DNA of 64,000 nucleotides from Svornostia abyssi (GTDB lineage Bacteria > Actinomycetota > Thermoleophilia > Solirubrobacterales > Solirubrobacteraceae): positions 4,278,001 to 4,342,000 of the forward strand of contig CP088295.1 of NCBI GenBank assembly GCA_024666565.1. The letters run 5' to 3'. Made by a program: the position numbers and the translations under genes. Shown here one piece after another: positions 44,126-53,500 of this stretch (the stretch's first letter is position 1; each line of letters opens with the position of its first letter). The notes under the pieces were generated by a model. The model was not told the DNA's origin and ran no database searches. It worked only from the letters and a program-made list of their open reading frames with translations.

Positions 44126-44617
44126 TCAGCGCTCGATCCGGCGCACCGCCGGGGTTCGCCCCTCGACCCAGGACTCGACGATCAGCTTGTCGCCGGTCTC
44201 CGCCAGGCGGACGAGCGCCACCTCGCTGATGTCGGCGCGGAAGAGGTGGAACTCGGAGAGCGCCTCGCTACCCGGGTCGTTGCCCTGTGCCCGGACGAGG
44301 GCCTCGGCGGCGGCGCGATCGTGCACTTCGACGGCACGCCCGGAGACCTTCGCGTCGCCCTTCCAGGCCGGCGGGTCGTCCGAGCCCGAATGCAGCGCGA
44401 ACCGCGGGTCGCGCCGGAGGTCCAGGGCCTTGACGGCCTGCGGCATCGAGCCCCACCACAGGTCGCCGTCGACGAACGTCGCCTCGGTGCCGCTGATGCG
44501 CGGCGAGCCGTCGCGTCGCAGGGTCGCGATGGTCTTGTGCTGATGCGCGTCCAAGAACGCGCGTGCCGCGGCGGCGAGCTCCGGCGCCGCCACTTCGATC
44601 TCTCGCCAGGTGGCCAT
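44126..44617 (-). CDS. Pyridoxamine 5'-phosphate oxidase-fold (PPOX) flavin-binding protein
   Basis: A 163-residue split-barrel protein: FLDAHQHKTIATLRRDGSPRISGTEATFVDGDLWWGSM at the N-terminus (motif part ATLRRDGSPRISG), then KALDLRRDPRFALHS and a short AKVSGRAVEV strand. This matches FMN- or F420-binding PPOX proteins common in actinobacteria. No substrate can be assigned. ATG 44617 begins MATWREIE. It is followed downstream by the STAS gene, convergent, and preceded by ku on the same strand with a 46-bp gap. Confidence 0.87.
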   Translation of the reverse strand: MATWREIEVAAPELAAAARAFLDAHQHKTIATLRRDGSPRISGTEATFVDGDLWWGSMPQAVKALDLRRDPRFALHSGSDDPPAWKGDAKVSGRAVEVHDRAAAEALVRAQGNDPGSEALSEFHLFRADISEVALVRLAETGDKLIVESWVEGRTPAVRRIER

Positions 44618-44663
44618 GGACCGATACTCCCGGAGGTTGCGGCCAGGAGGTGGCCGCAACCGC

Positions 44664-45533
44664 CTAACTCGCCTTGGCCTTGGGTTTCGCCGCGGTCTTC
44701 TTCGCGGCTGGCTTCTTGGCCGCGGGCTTCTTCGCCTCGCCGCCGTCACGCGACTTCACCGCATCCAGCGACGCCTTCAGCGCGCTCATGAGGTCGGGCA
44801 CCGGGGCCTCCTCCTCGTCGAGCGCGGGCTGCTCGGCGATCTCCTCACCCGAGGCCTTGCGCTCGATCAGCGCGATGACCTCCTCGCGGTACGTGTCGCG
44901 GTACTTGTCCGGCTCCCACGCGCCCGCCAGCGAATCGACGAGCTGCTTGGCGATGTCCAGCTCGCGCTTGGTCGTCTTGACCTCGTCGGGGTCGGGCAGT
45001 TCGTCGAGGCGCTCGGCGCTGAGGACCTCATCGGCGAAGACCATGGTGCTCATCTCCAGCGCCTCGCCCATCGGGCGGATCGCGACGAGCTGCTCCTTCG
45101 AGCGGATGACGACCTTGGCGATCGCGACGCGCCCCGTCTCCTGCATCGCCTCGAGCAGGAGCCGGTACGGCTTCGCGCCGCCCGCGCCGGGCGCCAGGTA
45201 GTACGGATGGTCGTAGAAGATCGGGTCGATCTCCGCTTCCTCGACGAAGTCCTCGATGTCGATGGTCTTCGTCTTCTTCGGGTCGAGCGCCTCGAGTTCG
45301 CTGGGCTCGATCACGACGTAGCGGTCGGGCGAGAGCTCGTAGCCCTTGACGATGTCGTCGTACGGGACCTCGTCGCCGGTGCTCGGGTCCACGCGCTTCT
45401 GCTGGATGCGCACGCCCGTCTTCCCGTTGAGCTGGTGGAAGCGGACGTTCTTCCGCTGCACGGCGGAGTACATCTTCACCGGGATCGTGACCAGCCCGAA
45501 GCTGATCGCGCCCGTCCAGATCGCGCGAGGCAT
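44664..45533 (-). CDS. ku: Ku DNA end-binding protein (non-homologous end joining)
   Basis: A 289-residue bacterial Ku. The start MPRAIWTGAISFGLVTIPVKMYSA is diagnostic, and the core beta-barrel ring motifs KGYELSPDRYVVIEPSELEAL and FYDHPYYLAPG follow. The C-terminal tail is Lys/Ala-rich (KKPAAKKPAAKK repeats, about 265-289), as in mycobacterial Ku, where it binds DNA. Ku dimers thread onto double-strand ends and recruit LigD. No ligD is in the window. The gene precedes a PPOX gene and follows an SGNH esterase on the same strand. Confidence 0.96.
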   Translation of the reverse strand: MPRAIWTGAISFGLVTIPVKMYSAVQRKNVRFHQLNGKTGVRIQQKRVDPSTGDEVPYDDIVKGYELSPDRYVVIEPSELEALDPKKTKTIDIEDFVEEAEIDPIFYDHPYYLAPGAGGAKPYRLLLEAMQETGRVAIAKVVIRSKEQLVAIRPMGEALEMSTMVFADEVLSAERLDELPDPDEVKTTKRELDIAKQLVDSLAGAWEPDKYRDTYREEVIALIERKASGEEIAEQPALDEEEAPVPDLMSALKASLDAVKSRDGGEAKKPAAKKPAAKKTAAKPKAKAS

Positions 45534-45591
45534 ACCGGAAGTATCGCCCGCTACGCCCGTCTGGCAAACGGGCGCAGCGTGAATTGCGGCG

Positions 45592-46473
45592 TCAGCCGCG
45601 GCGTGGGAGTGTCTTCGCGACCATGTCCGCGATGATCCGGTAGCCCTCGGTCGTGGCGTGGATGTCGCGGAAGTTGCAGTAGAAGGACAGGCGGCAGGCC
45701 TCAGCGACCGCCACGGGGATCGTCCCGTACTCCGCAGTGGTCGTCGTCTGCTCGAGCGGCGTGTACGCGCCCGTCGCCTTCGTCACATCGACGAAGCGGC
45801 CCCCGACCTTCTCGTAGCCCTTCTTCAGCGCCGGGTTCATCAGCGACTGGAACGCGGCGACCGACAGCTTGGCGAGGTCCTGGTTCGGGTTCTCCCCCAC
45901 CCAGGCGCCGAGGATGACGTCCGGGTACGTGATGCCGACGATCCGAACCTTGGGACCCGCCGCCGCCCGTAGGCGCTTGAGCAGCACGGCGAGGTTCTTC
46001 TCGAGCTTCGGGATGGCGGTCGCGACGCAGTCGACCGCGTTGGCGGCGCGAGCGCACGCGGTCACGTCGTTGCCGCCGATGGAGACCGTCATGAGCCCGA
46101 CCTTGCCGCGGTTGGCCTTCAGGAACTTCTCGGCCGCCCCGACCTGCGTGCCCGTGTAGGCCGGCGCCCCGGGCCCCTTGCACTTCGCGTCGGCGGCGAC
46201 CTTGCCGGTGAGGATCGACGTGGAGGTCGCGCCACCGCAGCCGAAGTTGACGAGCTTCAGCTTGTACCCGCGCTTGGCTGCGAGACCGGGCACCTGGTAG
46301 GCAAACCCGTTGCGGGTGTTCTTGCCGGTGCCGACGCCCGTGGCCTGATAGCCGGCGGCGTACGAGTCCCCGAGCGAGACGTAGAACTGGCTCTTGGTCG
46401 CCGCGGCGGCGGCGGACGGGAGCAGGAGCGCCGCGGAGATCGCGAGCGCGCAAAGGACCGGGATTCGGGACAT
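45592..46473 (-). CDS. Secreted SGNH/GDSL-type esterase
   Basis: A 293-residue exported hydrolase. The signal peptide (LCALAISAALLLPSAAAAA) ends near residue 25. Block I is SLGDSYAAGY with the nucleophile Ser near 37, block II glycine is NFGCGGATS, block III is SIGGNDVTAC with the Asn, and block V is FRDIHATTEGY with the catalytic Asp-His near 273. Several Cys pairs (CGG, CKG, CARAANAVDC, CRLSFYC) suggest disulphides, as in streptomycete SGNH lipases. Substrate unknown. A terminator of the next upstream gene precedes its promoter region. Confidence 0.92.
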   Translation of the reverse strand: MSRIPVLCALAISAALLLPSAAAAATKSQFYVSLGDSYAAGYQATGVGTGKNTRNGFAYQVPGLAAKRGYKLKLVNFGCGGATSTSILTGKVAADAKCKGPGAPAYTGTQVGAAEKFLKANRGKVGLMTVSIGGNDVTACARAANAVDCVATAIPKLEKNLAVLLKRLRAAAGPKVRIVGITYPDVILGAWVGENPNQDLAKLSVAAFQSLMNPALKKGYEKVGGRFVDVTKATGAYTPLEQTTTTAEYGTIPVAVAEACRLSFYCNFRDIHATTEGYRIIADMVAKTLPRRG

Positions 46474-46540
46474 CCCACCAGCCTAGGCGTGTGACCCCCG
46501 TCACAGGGGCCGAAAGGCTCGGACATTTGTCCAGGAACGG

Positions 46541-46569
46541 CCGAGGGCCCCGCAACGCGGGGCCCTCGG
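46541..46569 (-). terminator. Terminator of the sigma factor gene
   Basis: A perfect 13-bp stem, CCGAGGGCCCCGC with GCGGGGCCCTCGG, and a 3-base AAC loop. It lies 33 bp after the sigma gene stop and before the esterase start on the same strand. There is no U tract. Confidence 0.75.
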
Positions 46570-46601
46570 GGCACAACTTGGCTTGCTGCAACCGGCAGTG
46601 A

Positions 46602-47432
46602 CTAGGCGGCGACCTCGCGCAGCGCGGCCACCTCGGGCTCGCGGCTGAGGCGCTCGAGCGCACGGCGCTCGAGCTCGCGGGCGACCTTCACCGGGACGCC
46701 GAGCTTGCGCGCGGTCTGCTCGACCGAGTGCTCGCCCTCGCGGCCGGTGCCGAAGCGCAGGTCGAGGACCTGACGCTCGTCCTGGGGCAGGCGGTTGAGC
46801 TGGATGCGCAGCTCCTGCCCGTGGACCGTGTCGATCACCTGCTGCTCGGTGTCCGCGCCTTCGACGGGGATGAGGGCGCCCAGGGGCGTGTCCTCCTCCT
46901 CACCGACGCCGGCGTCGAGGCTGGCCAGGACGCGGTCGTAGTCACGCAGGCGGCCGATCTCGTCCAGGTCGGTCTCGAGGACCTCGGCGAGCTTCTCCGA
47001 GGACGGAGCCTCGCCGAGCTCGACGGCGAGCTCGCGCTCGACACGCCGGAGCTTGCGGACGCGCTGCGCCACGTGCGCGGGCAGGCGGACGGTGCGGCCG
47101 GTGTTATCCAGGCCGCGCTGAAGCGCCTGCCGGATCCAGATCGTTGCGTAGGTCGAGAAGCGGAAACCCTTGCGGTAGTCGTACTTCTCGGCGGCACGGA
47201 TCAGACCCAGCATGCCCTCCTGCACCAGGTCGCCGAGCGCGAGGCCCTGTCCCTGGTAGTTGCGCGCGATGGAAACCACCAGGCGCAGGTTGGAGTTGAT
47301 CAGCTTCTCCTTGGCCGCGAGATCGCCCTTCTCAATGCGCTGGGCGAGGTCGACAACCGTCTCGTGGTCGAGCAGCGGGAAGTGCTCGGCACTGCGGAGA
47401 ATCTGCTCAAGCTGGTCGTAGTCGTTCTTCAC
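46602..47432 (-). CDS. Sigma-70 family (group 2-like) RNA polymerase sigma factor
   Basis: A 276-residue sigma factor with regions 1.2-like, 2, 3 and 4. Region 2 has NLRLVVSIARNYQGQGLALGDLVQEGMLGLIRA and FRFSTYATIWIRQAL (quoted in part as GLALGDLVQEGMLGLIRA), matching RpoD/HrdB-type core. Region 3 is APSSEKLAEVLETDLDEI, and region 4 is LPQDERQVLDLRFG with a helix-turn-helix SVEQTARKLGVPVKVARELE. The long region 1.1 of the primary sigma is absent, so it is a non-essential group 2 type. GTG 47432 is preceded by AAAGG. A strong consensus promoter lies 40-70 bp upstream. Its partner may be the anti-sigma module at 42951. Confidence 0.94.
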   Translation of the reverse strand: MKNDYDQLEQILRSAEHFPLLDHETVVDLAQRIEKGDLAAKEKLINSNLRLVVSIARNYQGQGLALGDLVQEGMLGLIRAAEKYDYRKGFRFSTYATIWIRQALQRGLDNTGRTVRLPAHVAQRVRKLRRVERELAVELGEAPSSEKLAEVLETDLDEIGRLRDYDRVLASLDAGVGEEEDTPLGALIPVEGADTEQQVIDTVHGQELRIQLNRLPQDERQVLDLRFGTGREGEHSVEQTARKLGVPVKVARELERRALERLSREPEVAALREVAA

Positions 47433-47471
47433 GATGCCTTTCAGGGGGAAAATCCGAGGGGGGAAGTAGGT

Positions 47472-47500
47472 ATTCTAGCTTGAAGTCGTTGCTTGTGCAA
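47472..47500 (-). promoter_or_regulatory. Consensus promoter of the sigma factor gene
   Basis: On the minus strand TTGCAC (47500-47495), a 17-base spacer, then TAGAAT (47477-47472). These match the sigma-70 consensus at four and five of six positions. Transcription would begin about 47465, giving a leader of roughly 33 bases before the GTG. Confidence 0.75.
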
Positions 47501-47872
47501 CCACCAGAAGTGGGGATGGTGCACATGGTGCTACGGTCGAGGTCCCGGTCTGGGTTCTCCGGGCACCACTCGGCTGTTGCCAGTAGGACCCGTCAGCCCC
47601 GGAAGAGTTCCGGTCCTGTGACCCCACGCACGGAGCGTGGGATACCGTGTGCGGCGTCGCTCCGTGCTGCGTGAGCGAGCCGTCGACGTGCTGACGTGGC
47701 GTACTGGATGGAGATCGAGGTGGTGATGCGGTGCGTCGCCAACTCCATCGACCCAGGGGGCGTCCGTTTCCGGAGCGCCCGCCGAATCTCGGAAGTATAG
47801 GGCGTCGTACCCATTTCGTCGAGTTTCGACACGAAACCGAGACTCCTCCCCGGAGGTGGCCGTTTCTCCGGG
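47501..47872. other. Structured intergenic region without a recognised gene
   Basis: A stretch of 372 bp upstream of the sigma promoter and downstream of the small HTH gene. It has noticeably lower GC and two adjacent stems, CCGGAA-GAG-TTCCGG (47599-47613) and CCCACGC-ACGGA-GCGTGGG (47623-47641). An outer AGGACC/GGTCCT pairing (47585-47617) is an alternative fold. Reading frames here lack ribosome-binding sites and family resemblance. It may be a leader or small RNA, or simply a terminator region. Confidence 0.4.
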
Positions 47873-48283
47873 CTAGCGCGAACGCTGCAGGGCCTGACGC
47901 AGCACACGAGCCGTCACGCCCGTCGTCGCCCCGAACATGTGCGCGATCTCCGCGACGTCCCGGCCGCGGGCGTACGCGAGCAGGACGGCGAGCGGATCAA
48001 GCCGGCGGTCCTCCACCCCATGGGGCCCGCTGATGACGAGCACGAGCACCTCCACGTCGACATCGGCGGCCCGCGCGAGCTCCGTCACCGTCGGGGTTCG
48101 TCCGGCGACGTGGGTGAGTCGCTCGCGCTCGGCGTCGACACGCCGGGCGATCGCCTGCAGCTCCCCGCCGGTGAACGCCGGCGCGCGGCGACGCCGCAGC
48201 TCACGGGCGCGCGCAGCCGCAGACGCGCCGAGGCGTGCGGGCAGCGGAGAGGTGTCGGTTGTCGGCGGGCGATCGTCGAGCAT
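47873..48283 (-). CDS. Small helix-turn-helix protein resembling sigma region 3/4
   Basis: A 136-residue basic protein. Near residue 60 it has HVAGRTPTVTELARAADVDVEVL, which matches the sigma-70 region 3 pattern (GREPT-x-EELA). The C-terminal DVAEIAHMFGATTGVTARVLRQAL looks like a second HTH, as in region 4. There is no region 2, so it is not a sigma factor itself. It may be an anti-sigma or DNA-binding relative. It precedes the sigma gene on the same strand, separated by the structured region. ATG 48283 is used. Function is inferred only. Confidence 0.65.
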   Translation of the reverse strand: MLDDRPPTTDTSPLPARLGASAAARARELRRRRAPAFTGGELQAIARRVDAERERLTHVAGRTPTVTELARAADVDVEVLVLVISGPHGVEDRRLDPLAVLLAYARGRDVAEIAHMFGATTGVTARVLRQALQRSR

Positions 48284-48380
48284 GGGCTCACGGGATCGAC
48301 GCCGGGGGTCGGGACGTCAGGGTGCGAGGTGGGCCGACGGGGGTCGGGTCGGGCCGGACGCACATGGGATGATAGCCGCG

Positions 48381-48992
48381 ATGCCGTCGTCTCCTTCCAC
48401 GAAGTCACCGCTGACGCTGCGCATCGCGCTCGCCGACGAGGATCGAGCCACCCTGCGGCCGCTCGCCGTGCTGCTGGAGGGGCTCGGCCACGAGGTCACC
48501 GCGCTCGCCGTCACGGTGGATGAGGCGTCGACCCGGATCGCCGCCACGGACCCGCAGCTGGCGATCGTGGTGCTGCACCGAGACGACGAGCACGCGCTCG
48601 ATCTCATCGAGGAGCTCGCCGAGGCCCTCGACGGCCCGATCATCGTGCTGCTCGAGCAACCGGACGCCGCCTTCCTCGCGGCCGCGGCGGCACGGGGCAT
48701 CGCCGCGTTCGCGTCCTCCGCGACCGCCGACGAGATCCAGGGCGCGATCGAGGTCGCGACCCGCCGCCACGGCGAGACCCAAGCGCTGTCCGCCGAGGTC
48801 GACACGCTCCGCGGGGCACTGGAGCGCCTCGGGGTCGTCGAGCGGGCCAAGGGCATCCTCATGGAACGCCACGGCATCGACGAACGCGCCGCGTTCGAAC
48901 TGCTCCGCGGGCACGCGCGCCAGCAGGGCCGTCGCGTGGTGGACCTCGCCGCCGCCGTCGCCGACGGCCACGCGCTCCTGCCGTCAGCCTGA
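48381..48992 (+). CDS. ANTAR-domain RNA-binding antitermination regulator with degenerate receiver
   Basis: A 203-residue protein. The N-terminal half has the fold pattern of a response-regulator receiver (LRIALADEDRATLRPL), but the position of the phosphorylated Asp appears to be Val in LAIVVLHRDD, and the Thr/Ser and Lys of the pocket are not evident. The C-terminal ANTAR domain (about 145-203) is canonical: VVERAKGILMERHGIDERAAFELLRGHARQ (part: AKGILMERHGIDERAAFELL). ANTAR proteins bind paired hexanucleotide hairpins to prevent termination. ATG 48369 would add four residues. It overlaps the convergent isomerase gene by 9 bp. Confidence 0.9.
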   Translation: MPSSPSTKSPLTLRIALADEDRATLRPLAVLLEGLGHEVTALAVTVDEASTRIAATDPQLAIVVLHRDDEHALDLIEELAEALDGPIIVLLEQPDAAFLAAAAARGIAAFASSATADEIQGAIEVATRRHGETQALSAEVDTLRGALERLGVVERAKGILMERHGIDERAAFELLRGHARQQGRRVVDLAAAVADGHALLPSA

Positions 48993-49602
48993 CGCCGCGA
49001 GGACGGCGGCCACGTCCTCCAGCCGGTCGTCACCCCAGAACAGCTGCCCGCTCACCGCCACGGTCGGCACGCCGGTCACCCCGAGGGCCACGGCCTCGTC
49101 GGTGGCGGCGCGAACCTCGTCACGGCGCGCCGGATCGCTGATCGCGGTCGCGGCGTCCTCCCAGGGCAGGCCGGCGTCCGCAGCGGCCCCGAGGACCGTC
49201 GCCCGGCTCCGTGAGGTCCGCGCTCCGTTGGAAGACGGCCCGGAAGAGCGCGCGGCTGTAGGCGGCGGTCCGGTCGTGCTCGACCGCCACCCGGGCGACG
49301 CACTGTGCCATGAGGGTGGACCGCGCGGGGGTGGTCGACGGGACGAGGCGATCGGCCCAGCCGTCGCACAGGTCCAACGGCGGCAGCCCGCGGTCGCTCA
49401 GCCGCCGCTCGACCTCGGCCCAGTCCTCGCCCGCGCGCTCGGTGTAGACCCACGAGCGCCGACCCCCCGCCTTGAAGACGCCGACGAGGAAGACCGGGCA
49501 CCACGTGACCGGACCGAGGAGCGCCTCGATGCGCTCGGCCGCGAGGTACGCGTACGGGGATCCGTAGTCGAAGAAGAACCGCGGGAGCGTCACGTTCGGC
49601 AC
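48984..49602 (-). pseudogene. DsbA-family 2-hydroxychromene-2-carboxylate isomerase-like protein, one-base frameshift
   Basis: Thioredoxin/DsbA-fold protein with the NahD-type start FFFDYGSPYAYLAAERIEALL, in which the Ser replaces the CxxC cysteine and binds glutathione in known isomerases. Further blocks are VFLVGVFKAGG and, in a second frame, GVTGVPTVAVSGQLFWGDDRLEDV, the conserved cis-Pro region and end. The two frames join if one C is removed from GCCCGGC at 49201-49207, giving 205 aa. GTG 49602 has a GGAG sequence 8 bases upstream. Members act in aromatic degradation or as general disulphide enzymes. Confidence 0.84.
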
Positions 49603-49668
49603 GCTACCCACTCCGTCACGTCGCCGGGTTCCGGCGTCAGGACCCGCGGCAGCGGGCATGATGCGCGC

Positions 49669-50565
49669 ATGGCGATCGACGCACCAGAGAAGCCCGAGGC
49701 CGCGCCCGGCCCTGCCCCGCACGGGCCCTTCGCGGTGGGCAAGGCCACGGTGCAGCGGTTCCTCGACGACCAGATGACCGACCGGGCGGCGGCGCTCACG
49801 TACTACTCGATGATGTCGCTGTTCCCGGCGCTCTTCGTCGTCGTGGCGCTCCTCGGCCTCCTCGGCACCGAGGAACTCGTCGAGCAGGCGGTCAGCTACG
49901 CCGCAGAGCAGGGCGCGGATGCCGCCGTCGCCGACGCGCTGGAGCAGTCATTGCGCGGCGCGCTGGACCGCGCCGGCGAAGGACTCGGCGCCGCGCTCGT
50001 CGTCGCCGTCGTGATCTCCCTCTACGGCGCAAGCGGCGCGTTCGGCGCTGCCGGACGCGCGCTGAACAAGGTCCACCGCGTCGAGGACGACCGCGGCTTC
50101 GTCCGCCAGAAGGCCGAGAACCTGCTGTGGACGCTCGCCATCGTGCTGCTGGCGATCATCACGCTCCTGTCCATCTTCCTGGGCGGGGACATGGCCCGCG
50201 ACGCGTTCGGCCAGATCGGGCTCGGCGATGCCTTCGCCGACATCTGGAACACCGCGCGCTGGGCGATCGCCCCGCTGTGCGCGCTGCTCATCTACGCCAT
50301 CGTCTACGCGTTCGCCCCGGACGTGCACCCGCGGCGGCTGCGCTGGATCACGCCCGGTGCCGTCCTCGGCGTCGCCGCGTGGATCCTCGCGACGATCGGC
50401 TTCTCGATCTACGTCCGCAACTTCGCCTCGTACGGCGCGACCTACGGCGCGTTCGCGGCGGCCGTGATCCTCCTGCTGTGGCTGTGGATCACGAACGTCT
50501 GCCTGCTGCTCGGCGCCGAGCTCAACGCGGTGATCGAGCGGACCGACCGCTCAGCCGACGACTGA
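49669..50565 (+). CDS. YihY/BrkB family inner-membrane protein
   Basis: A 298-residue membrane protein with six predicted helices. The YihY signature starts after a short cytoplasmic N-terminus: RFLDDQMTDRAAALTYYSMMSLFPALFVVVALLG (part: DRAAALTYYSMMSLFPALF). GASGAFGAAGRALNKVHRVEDDRGFVRQK and SYGATYGAFAAAVILLLWLWITN then follow (parts of the family signature). It was formerly mis-annotated as ribonuclease BN; the role is unknown, with transport suggested. It overlaps the AddA-like gene at its 3' end by 15 bp, convergent. Confidence 0.93.
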   Translation: MAIDAPEKPEAAPGPAPHGPFAVGKATVQRFLDDQMTDRAAALTYYSMMSLFPALFVVVALLGLLGTEELVEQAVSYAAEQGADAAVADALEQSLRGALDRAGEGLGAALVVAVVISLYGASGAFGAAGRALNKVHRVEDDRGFVRQKAENLLWTLAIVLLAIITLLSIFLGGDMARDAFGQIGLGDAFADIWNTARWAIAPLCALLIYAIVYAFAPDVHPRRLRWITPGAVLGVAAWILATIGFSIYVRNFASYGATYGAFAAAVILLLWLWITNVCLLLGAELNAVIERTDRSADD

Positions 50566-53500
50566 GCCGGGCGTGTCGCGCAACAACAGCTCACGCGGGT
50601 ACGAGCACAGTCCGCGCGCGCCGGGGCAGGTCTGGCACAGCGCGCGGTGCGGTGCTGCCGTGACCTCGTAGCGGCCGGCGAGCAGATCGGCCGCCGCGAC
50701 CCGCAGACGCGTCTCGAGGTCGGCGGCGCCCTCGGAGGTCACATCGAAGGTGATCGGCTCCGCCGGCCGGTCGAGCAGCACGTACGCGACGGTCACCCGG
50801 CGCGCACCGCCGCGCAGTGCGGCCAGCGCGTAGGCGTCGCGCTGCACGCCGTACGCCGTGTCGATGTAAGCGGCCCGGTCGACGCCGGGCTCCAGGCGGT
50901 TCGTCTTGTAGTCCACGACCAGCGCGCCGCCGCGCTCGACCGCGAGCACGTCGACCACCCCGCTGAGCAGCAGGTCGCCGCCGAGGCCGACGGCGAACGG
51001 GTGCTCGCGATGGACGTCGCGGGCCTTCGCCAGCCGGGCGGCCAGCGGCGCCGCTGCGAACCCGGCGACGAGCCCGGCGATCTCACGCGCCTGCTCGTCG
51101 TCGAGTGCGGCGTCCCACCCCGCGGCCATATCCCGGACGAGCGCCGCGCGCGCTGCGGGATCGCCACCCGGCGCCCACACCCCGGGCCGCGCGGGGTCGA
51201 GCTCCTCGAGCAGCACGTGGGCGATGGAGCCGCGCAGCCGCGCTTCGAGTCCTGCCGGCTCCTGCGCCGCGGCGTCACGCGCGACCGCGTCGGCGCGCTC
51301 TTCAGGGAGCCGCAAGATGCGCCGCAGGTAGTAGCGATACCCACAGGCCCGGTGATCGGCCAGCTGGGTGAACGACACGCGGGCGGGGACCGGCGCGGTC
51401 ACGGGCGCGGCCGCTGCGGGTGGGCGCATGCCGAGCGGGCGCGCGGCCGGCAGTTCGCGCCCGGCGGGGGCGGCGTGCTCGGGCCGCAACACCCGCCCCA
51501 CGGTCGCCGGGCGATTCAGCGCGCAACGCACGAGCGGGCGACGCGGGCCGTCGCCCGCGACCCGCACGTCGCGCACGGGCTCGGCGTCGTCAAGCAGCCC
51601 GGACTGGATGCCGGGGACCAGCGCGGGGCCGAGCCAGCTCAGCAGCGAGGCGTTCGGCTTGTGCGCGTTGGGCCAATCGTCGACCTTCACTCCCCCGCTG
51701 AGGATGAGGCGCCGCTCGGCGCGGGTCAGCGCGACGTAGCCGATGCGCTCCTCCTCGGCGCGCTCGGCGGCGACGATGTCCTGCTTGATCGCATCGTGCG
51801 CGAGCGCGGGCTCCGACGTCCCGTCGAAGGTCCGCAGCCGCAGGCCGACCCGATCCCCGTCCACGAGCACGGCGCCGACGGTGCGCCGCAGCTCGCGCCC
51901 CAGGTCGGCGACGCACACGATCCCGAACTCCAGGCCTTTCGCCGCGTGGATGGTCATGAGGCGGATCGCGCGGCTGCCCGACAACTCGACGGGCGCGTCC
52001 CCCTCTCGCGCGTCGGCGTCCAGTTCGGCGGTGGCATGGTCGACGAACGCGCGCAGGTCGGCACCTGCGCCCTGCTGGGCGGCGGCGAGCCGCAGCAGCT
52101 TGTGCACGTTGGCCAGTCGCCGCTGGCCGCCGGGGAGCCGCAGGACGTGCAGGTCGTAGTCGGCGGCCTCGATGATCCGGCGCAGCAGCTCGTCGATCGC
52201 CAACCGTCCGGCGAGCGTCCGCTCGTGGGCGAACCGCGCCGCGAACCGGCGCAGGCGGTCGCGGTCGTCGTCAGCGAGGCGCGCGTCGGCGTCGCCGCCG
52301 CGGATCGTCTCCCACACCCGGCCGCGCCCCGCCTGCGCGACGTGCAGCAGCCCGTCGGACGACAGCCCGACGAGCGGCGACGCGAGGACGCCGAACAGCG
52401 CGGCCTCATCACGCGGGTTGGCCAGCGCGGCGAGCCAGCCGCAGAGATCGCGGACCACCTGCCGACCCCAATACCCGCGGCCACCACTGGCCAGGACGGA
52501 GAGTCCCTGCTCCTCCAGCGCGCGCTCGTACGCGGGCAGGTCGCCGAGCGCGCGGACGAGCACGACGATGTCCTCGGGCGGCTCGCCGGCCGCCACCAGG
52601 TCCGCGATGCGCTGGGCGAGCAGCCGCGCCTCGGCGTGACGCCAGCGCTTGTCGCCCGGCAGCGCGCCGAGATCGGGGCGCGCGGGATCGGTCTCGTCGT
52701 CCCATGCGGCGGCGTCGGTGAGCAGCAGCTCGATGACGGGATCCTCGGAGCGCGGGAGCTCACGCCCCGGCCGCAGCGGCGTGAACGTCTCGCCGAACCG
52801 CGGGGCGAACACGGCGTTGACCGCGTCGAGGATCTCGGGCGCGCTGCGGAAGTTCGCTGACAGGACCGCGACCGCGTCACGCGCCGCGAGTTCGGCCCGG
52901 CGCCCGGCGGAACACCTCGACATCGGCGTGGCGGAACCGATAGATCGACTGGAACTCGTCGCCGACGGTGACCAGCTCGTCGCTCGCACCGCCGAGCAGC
53001 GAGAAGAGTTCGACCTGGAGCGGGCTGGAGTCCTGGAACTCGTCGACCATGATCCGCTCGAACCGCCCGGCGTATCGCGCGCGGATCGCGGCGTGCTCGC
53101 GCAGGAGGTCGCGGCACAGCAGCTCGAGGTCGTCGAAGTCCACCGCCGCCCGGGCGCGCTTGGCCGCACGGTACGCGTCCGCGTAGGCCTGCAGGAGCGC
53201 GTCGAAGACCGGTAGAAGCGCCGCGGCGCGCCGGTCCCGCCAGCCGGCCGCGTACGCCGCCAGCGCATCCCGGTACGCGTTGCAGGCCTCCGTGGTGACG
53301 GCCTTGCCGCGCCGGGCGAACCCGAGGTCGTCGAACCAGCCGGGCGGGGGGCCGTCCTCGCCGACCGGATCGTCCAGGCGTTCCTCGCAGCGGGCGAGCG
53401 CGGCACGCGCTTCGAGCACCGTCTTCGTGTCGGCGGCGGTCGCGAGCTCCGCGGCTGCCGCCGCGCACGCGCGCTTGAGGGGGAAGGCGTCAGGCGCGTC

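Noticed and set aside
44664..44740. Lys/Ala repeats at the end of ku as a sign of a tandem repeat error
   Set aside because: Similar basic tails are normal in actinobacterial Ku proteins.
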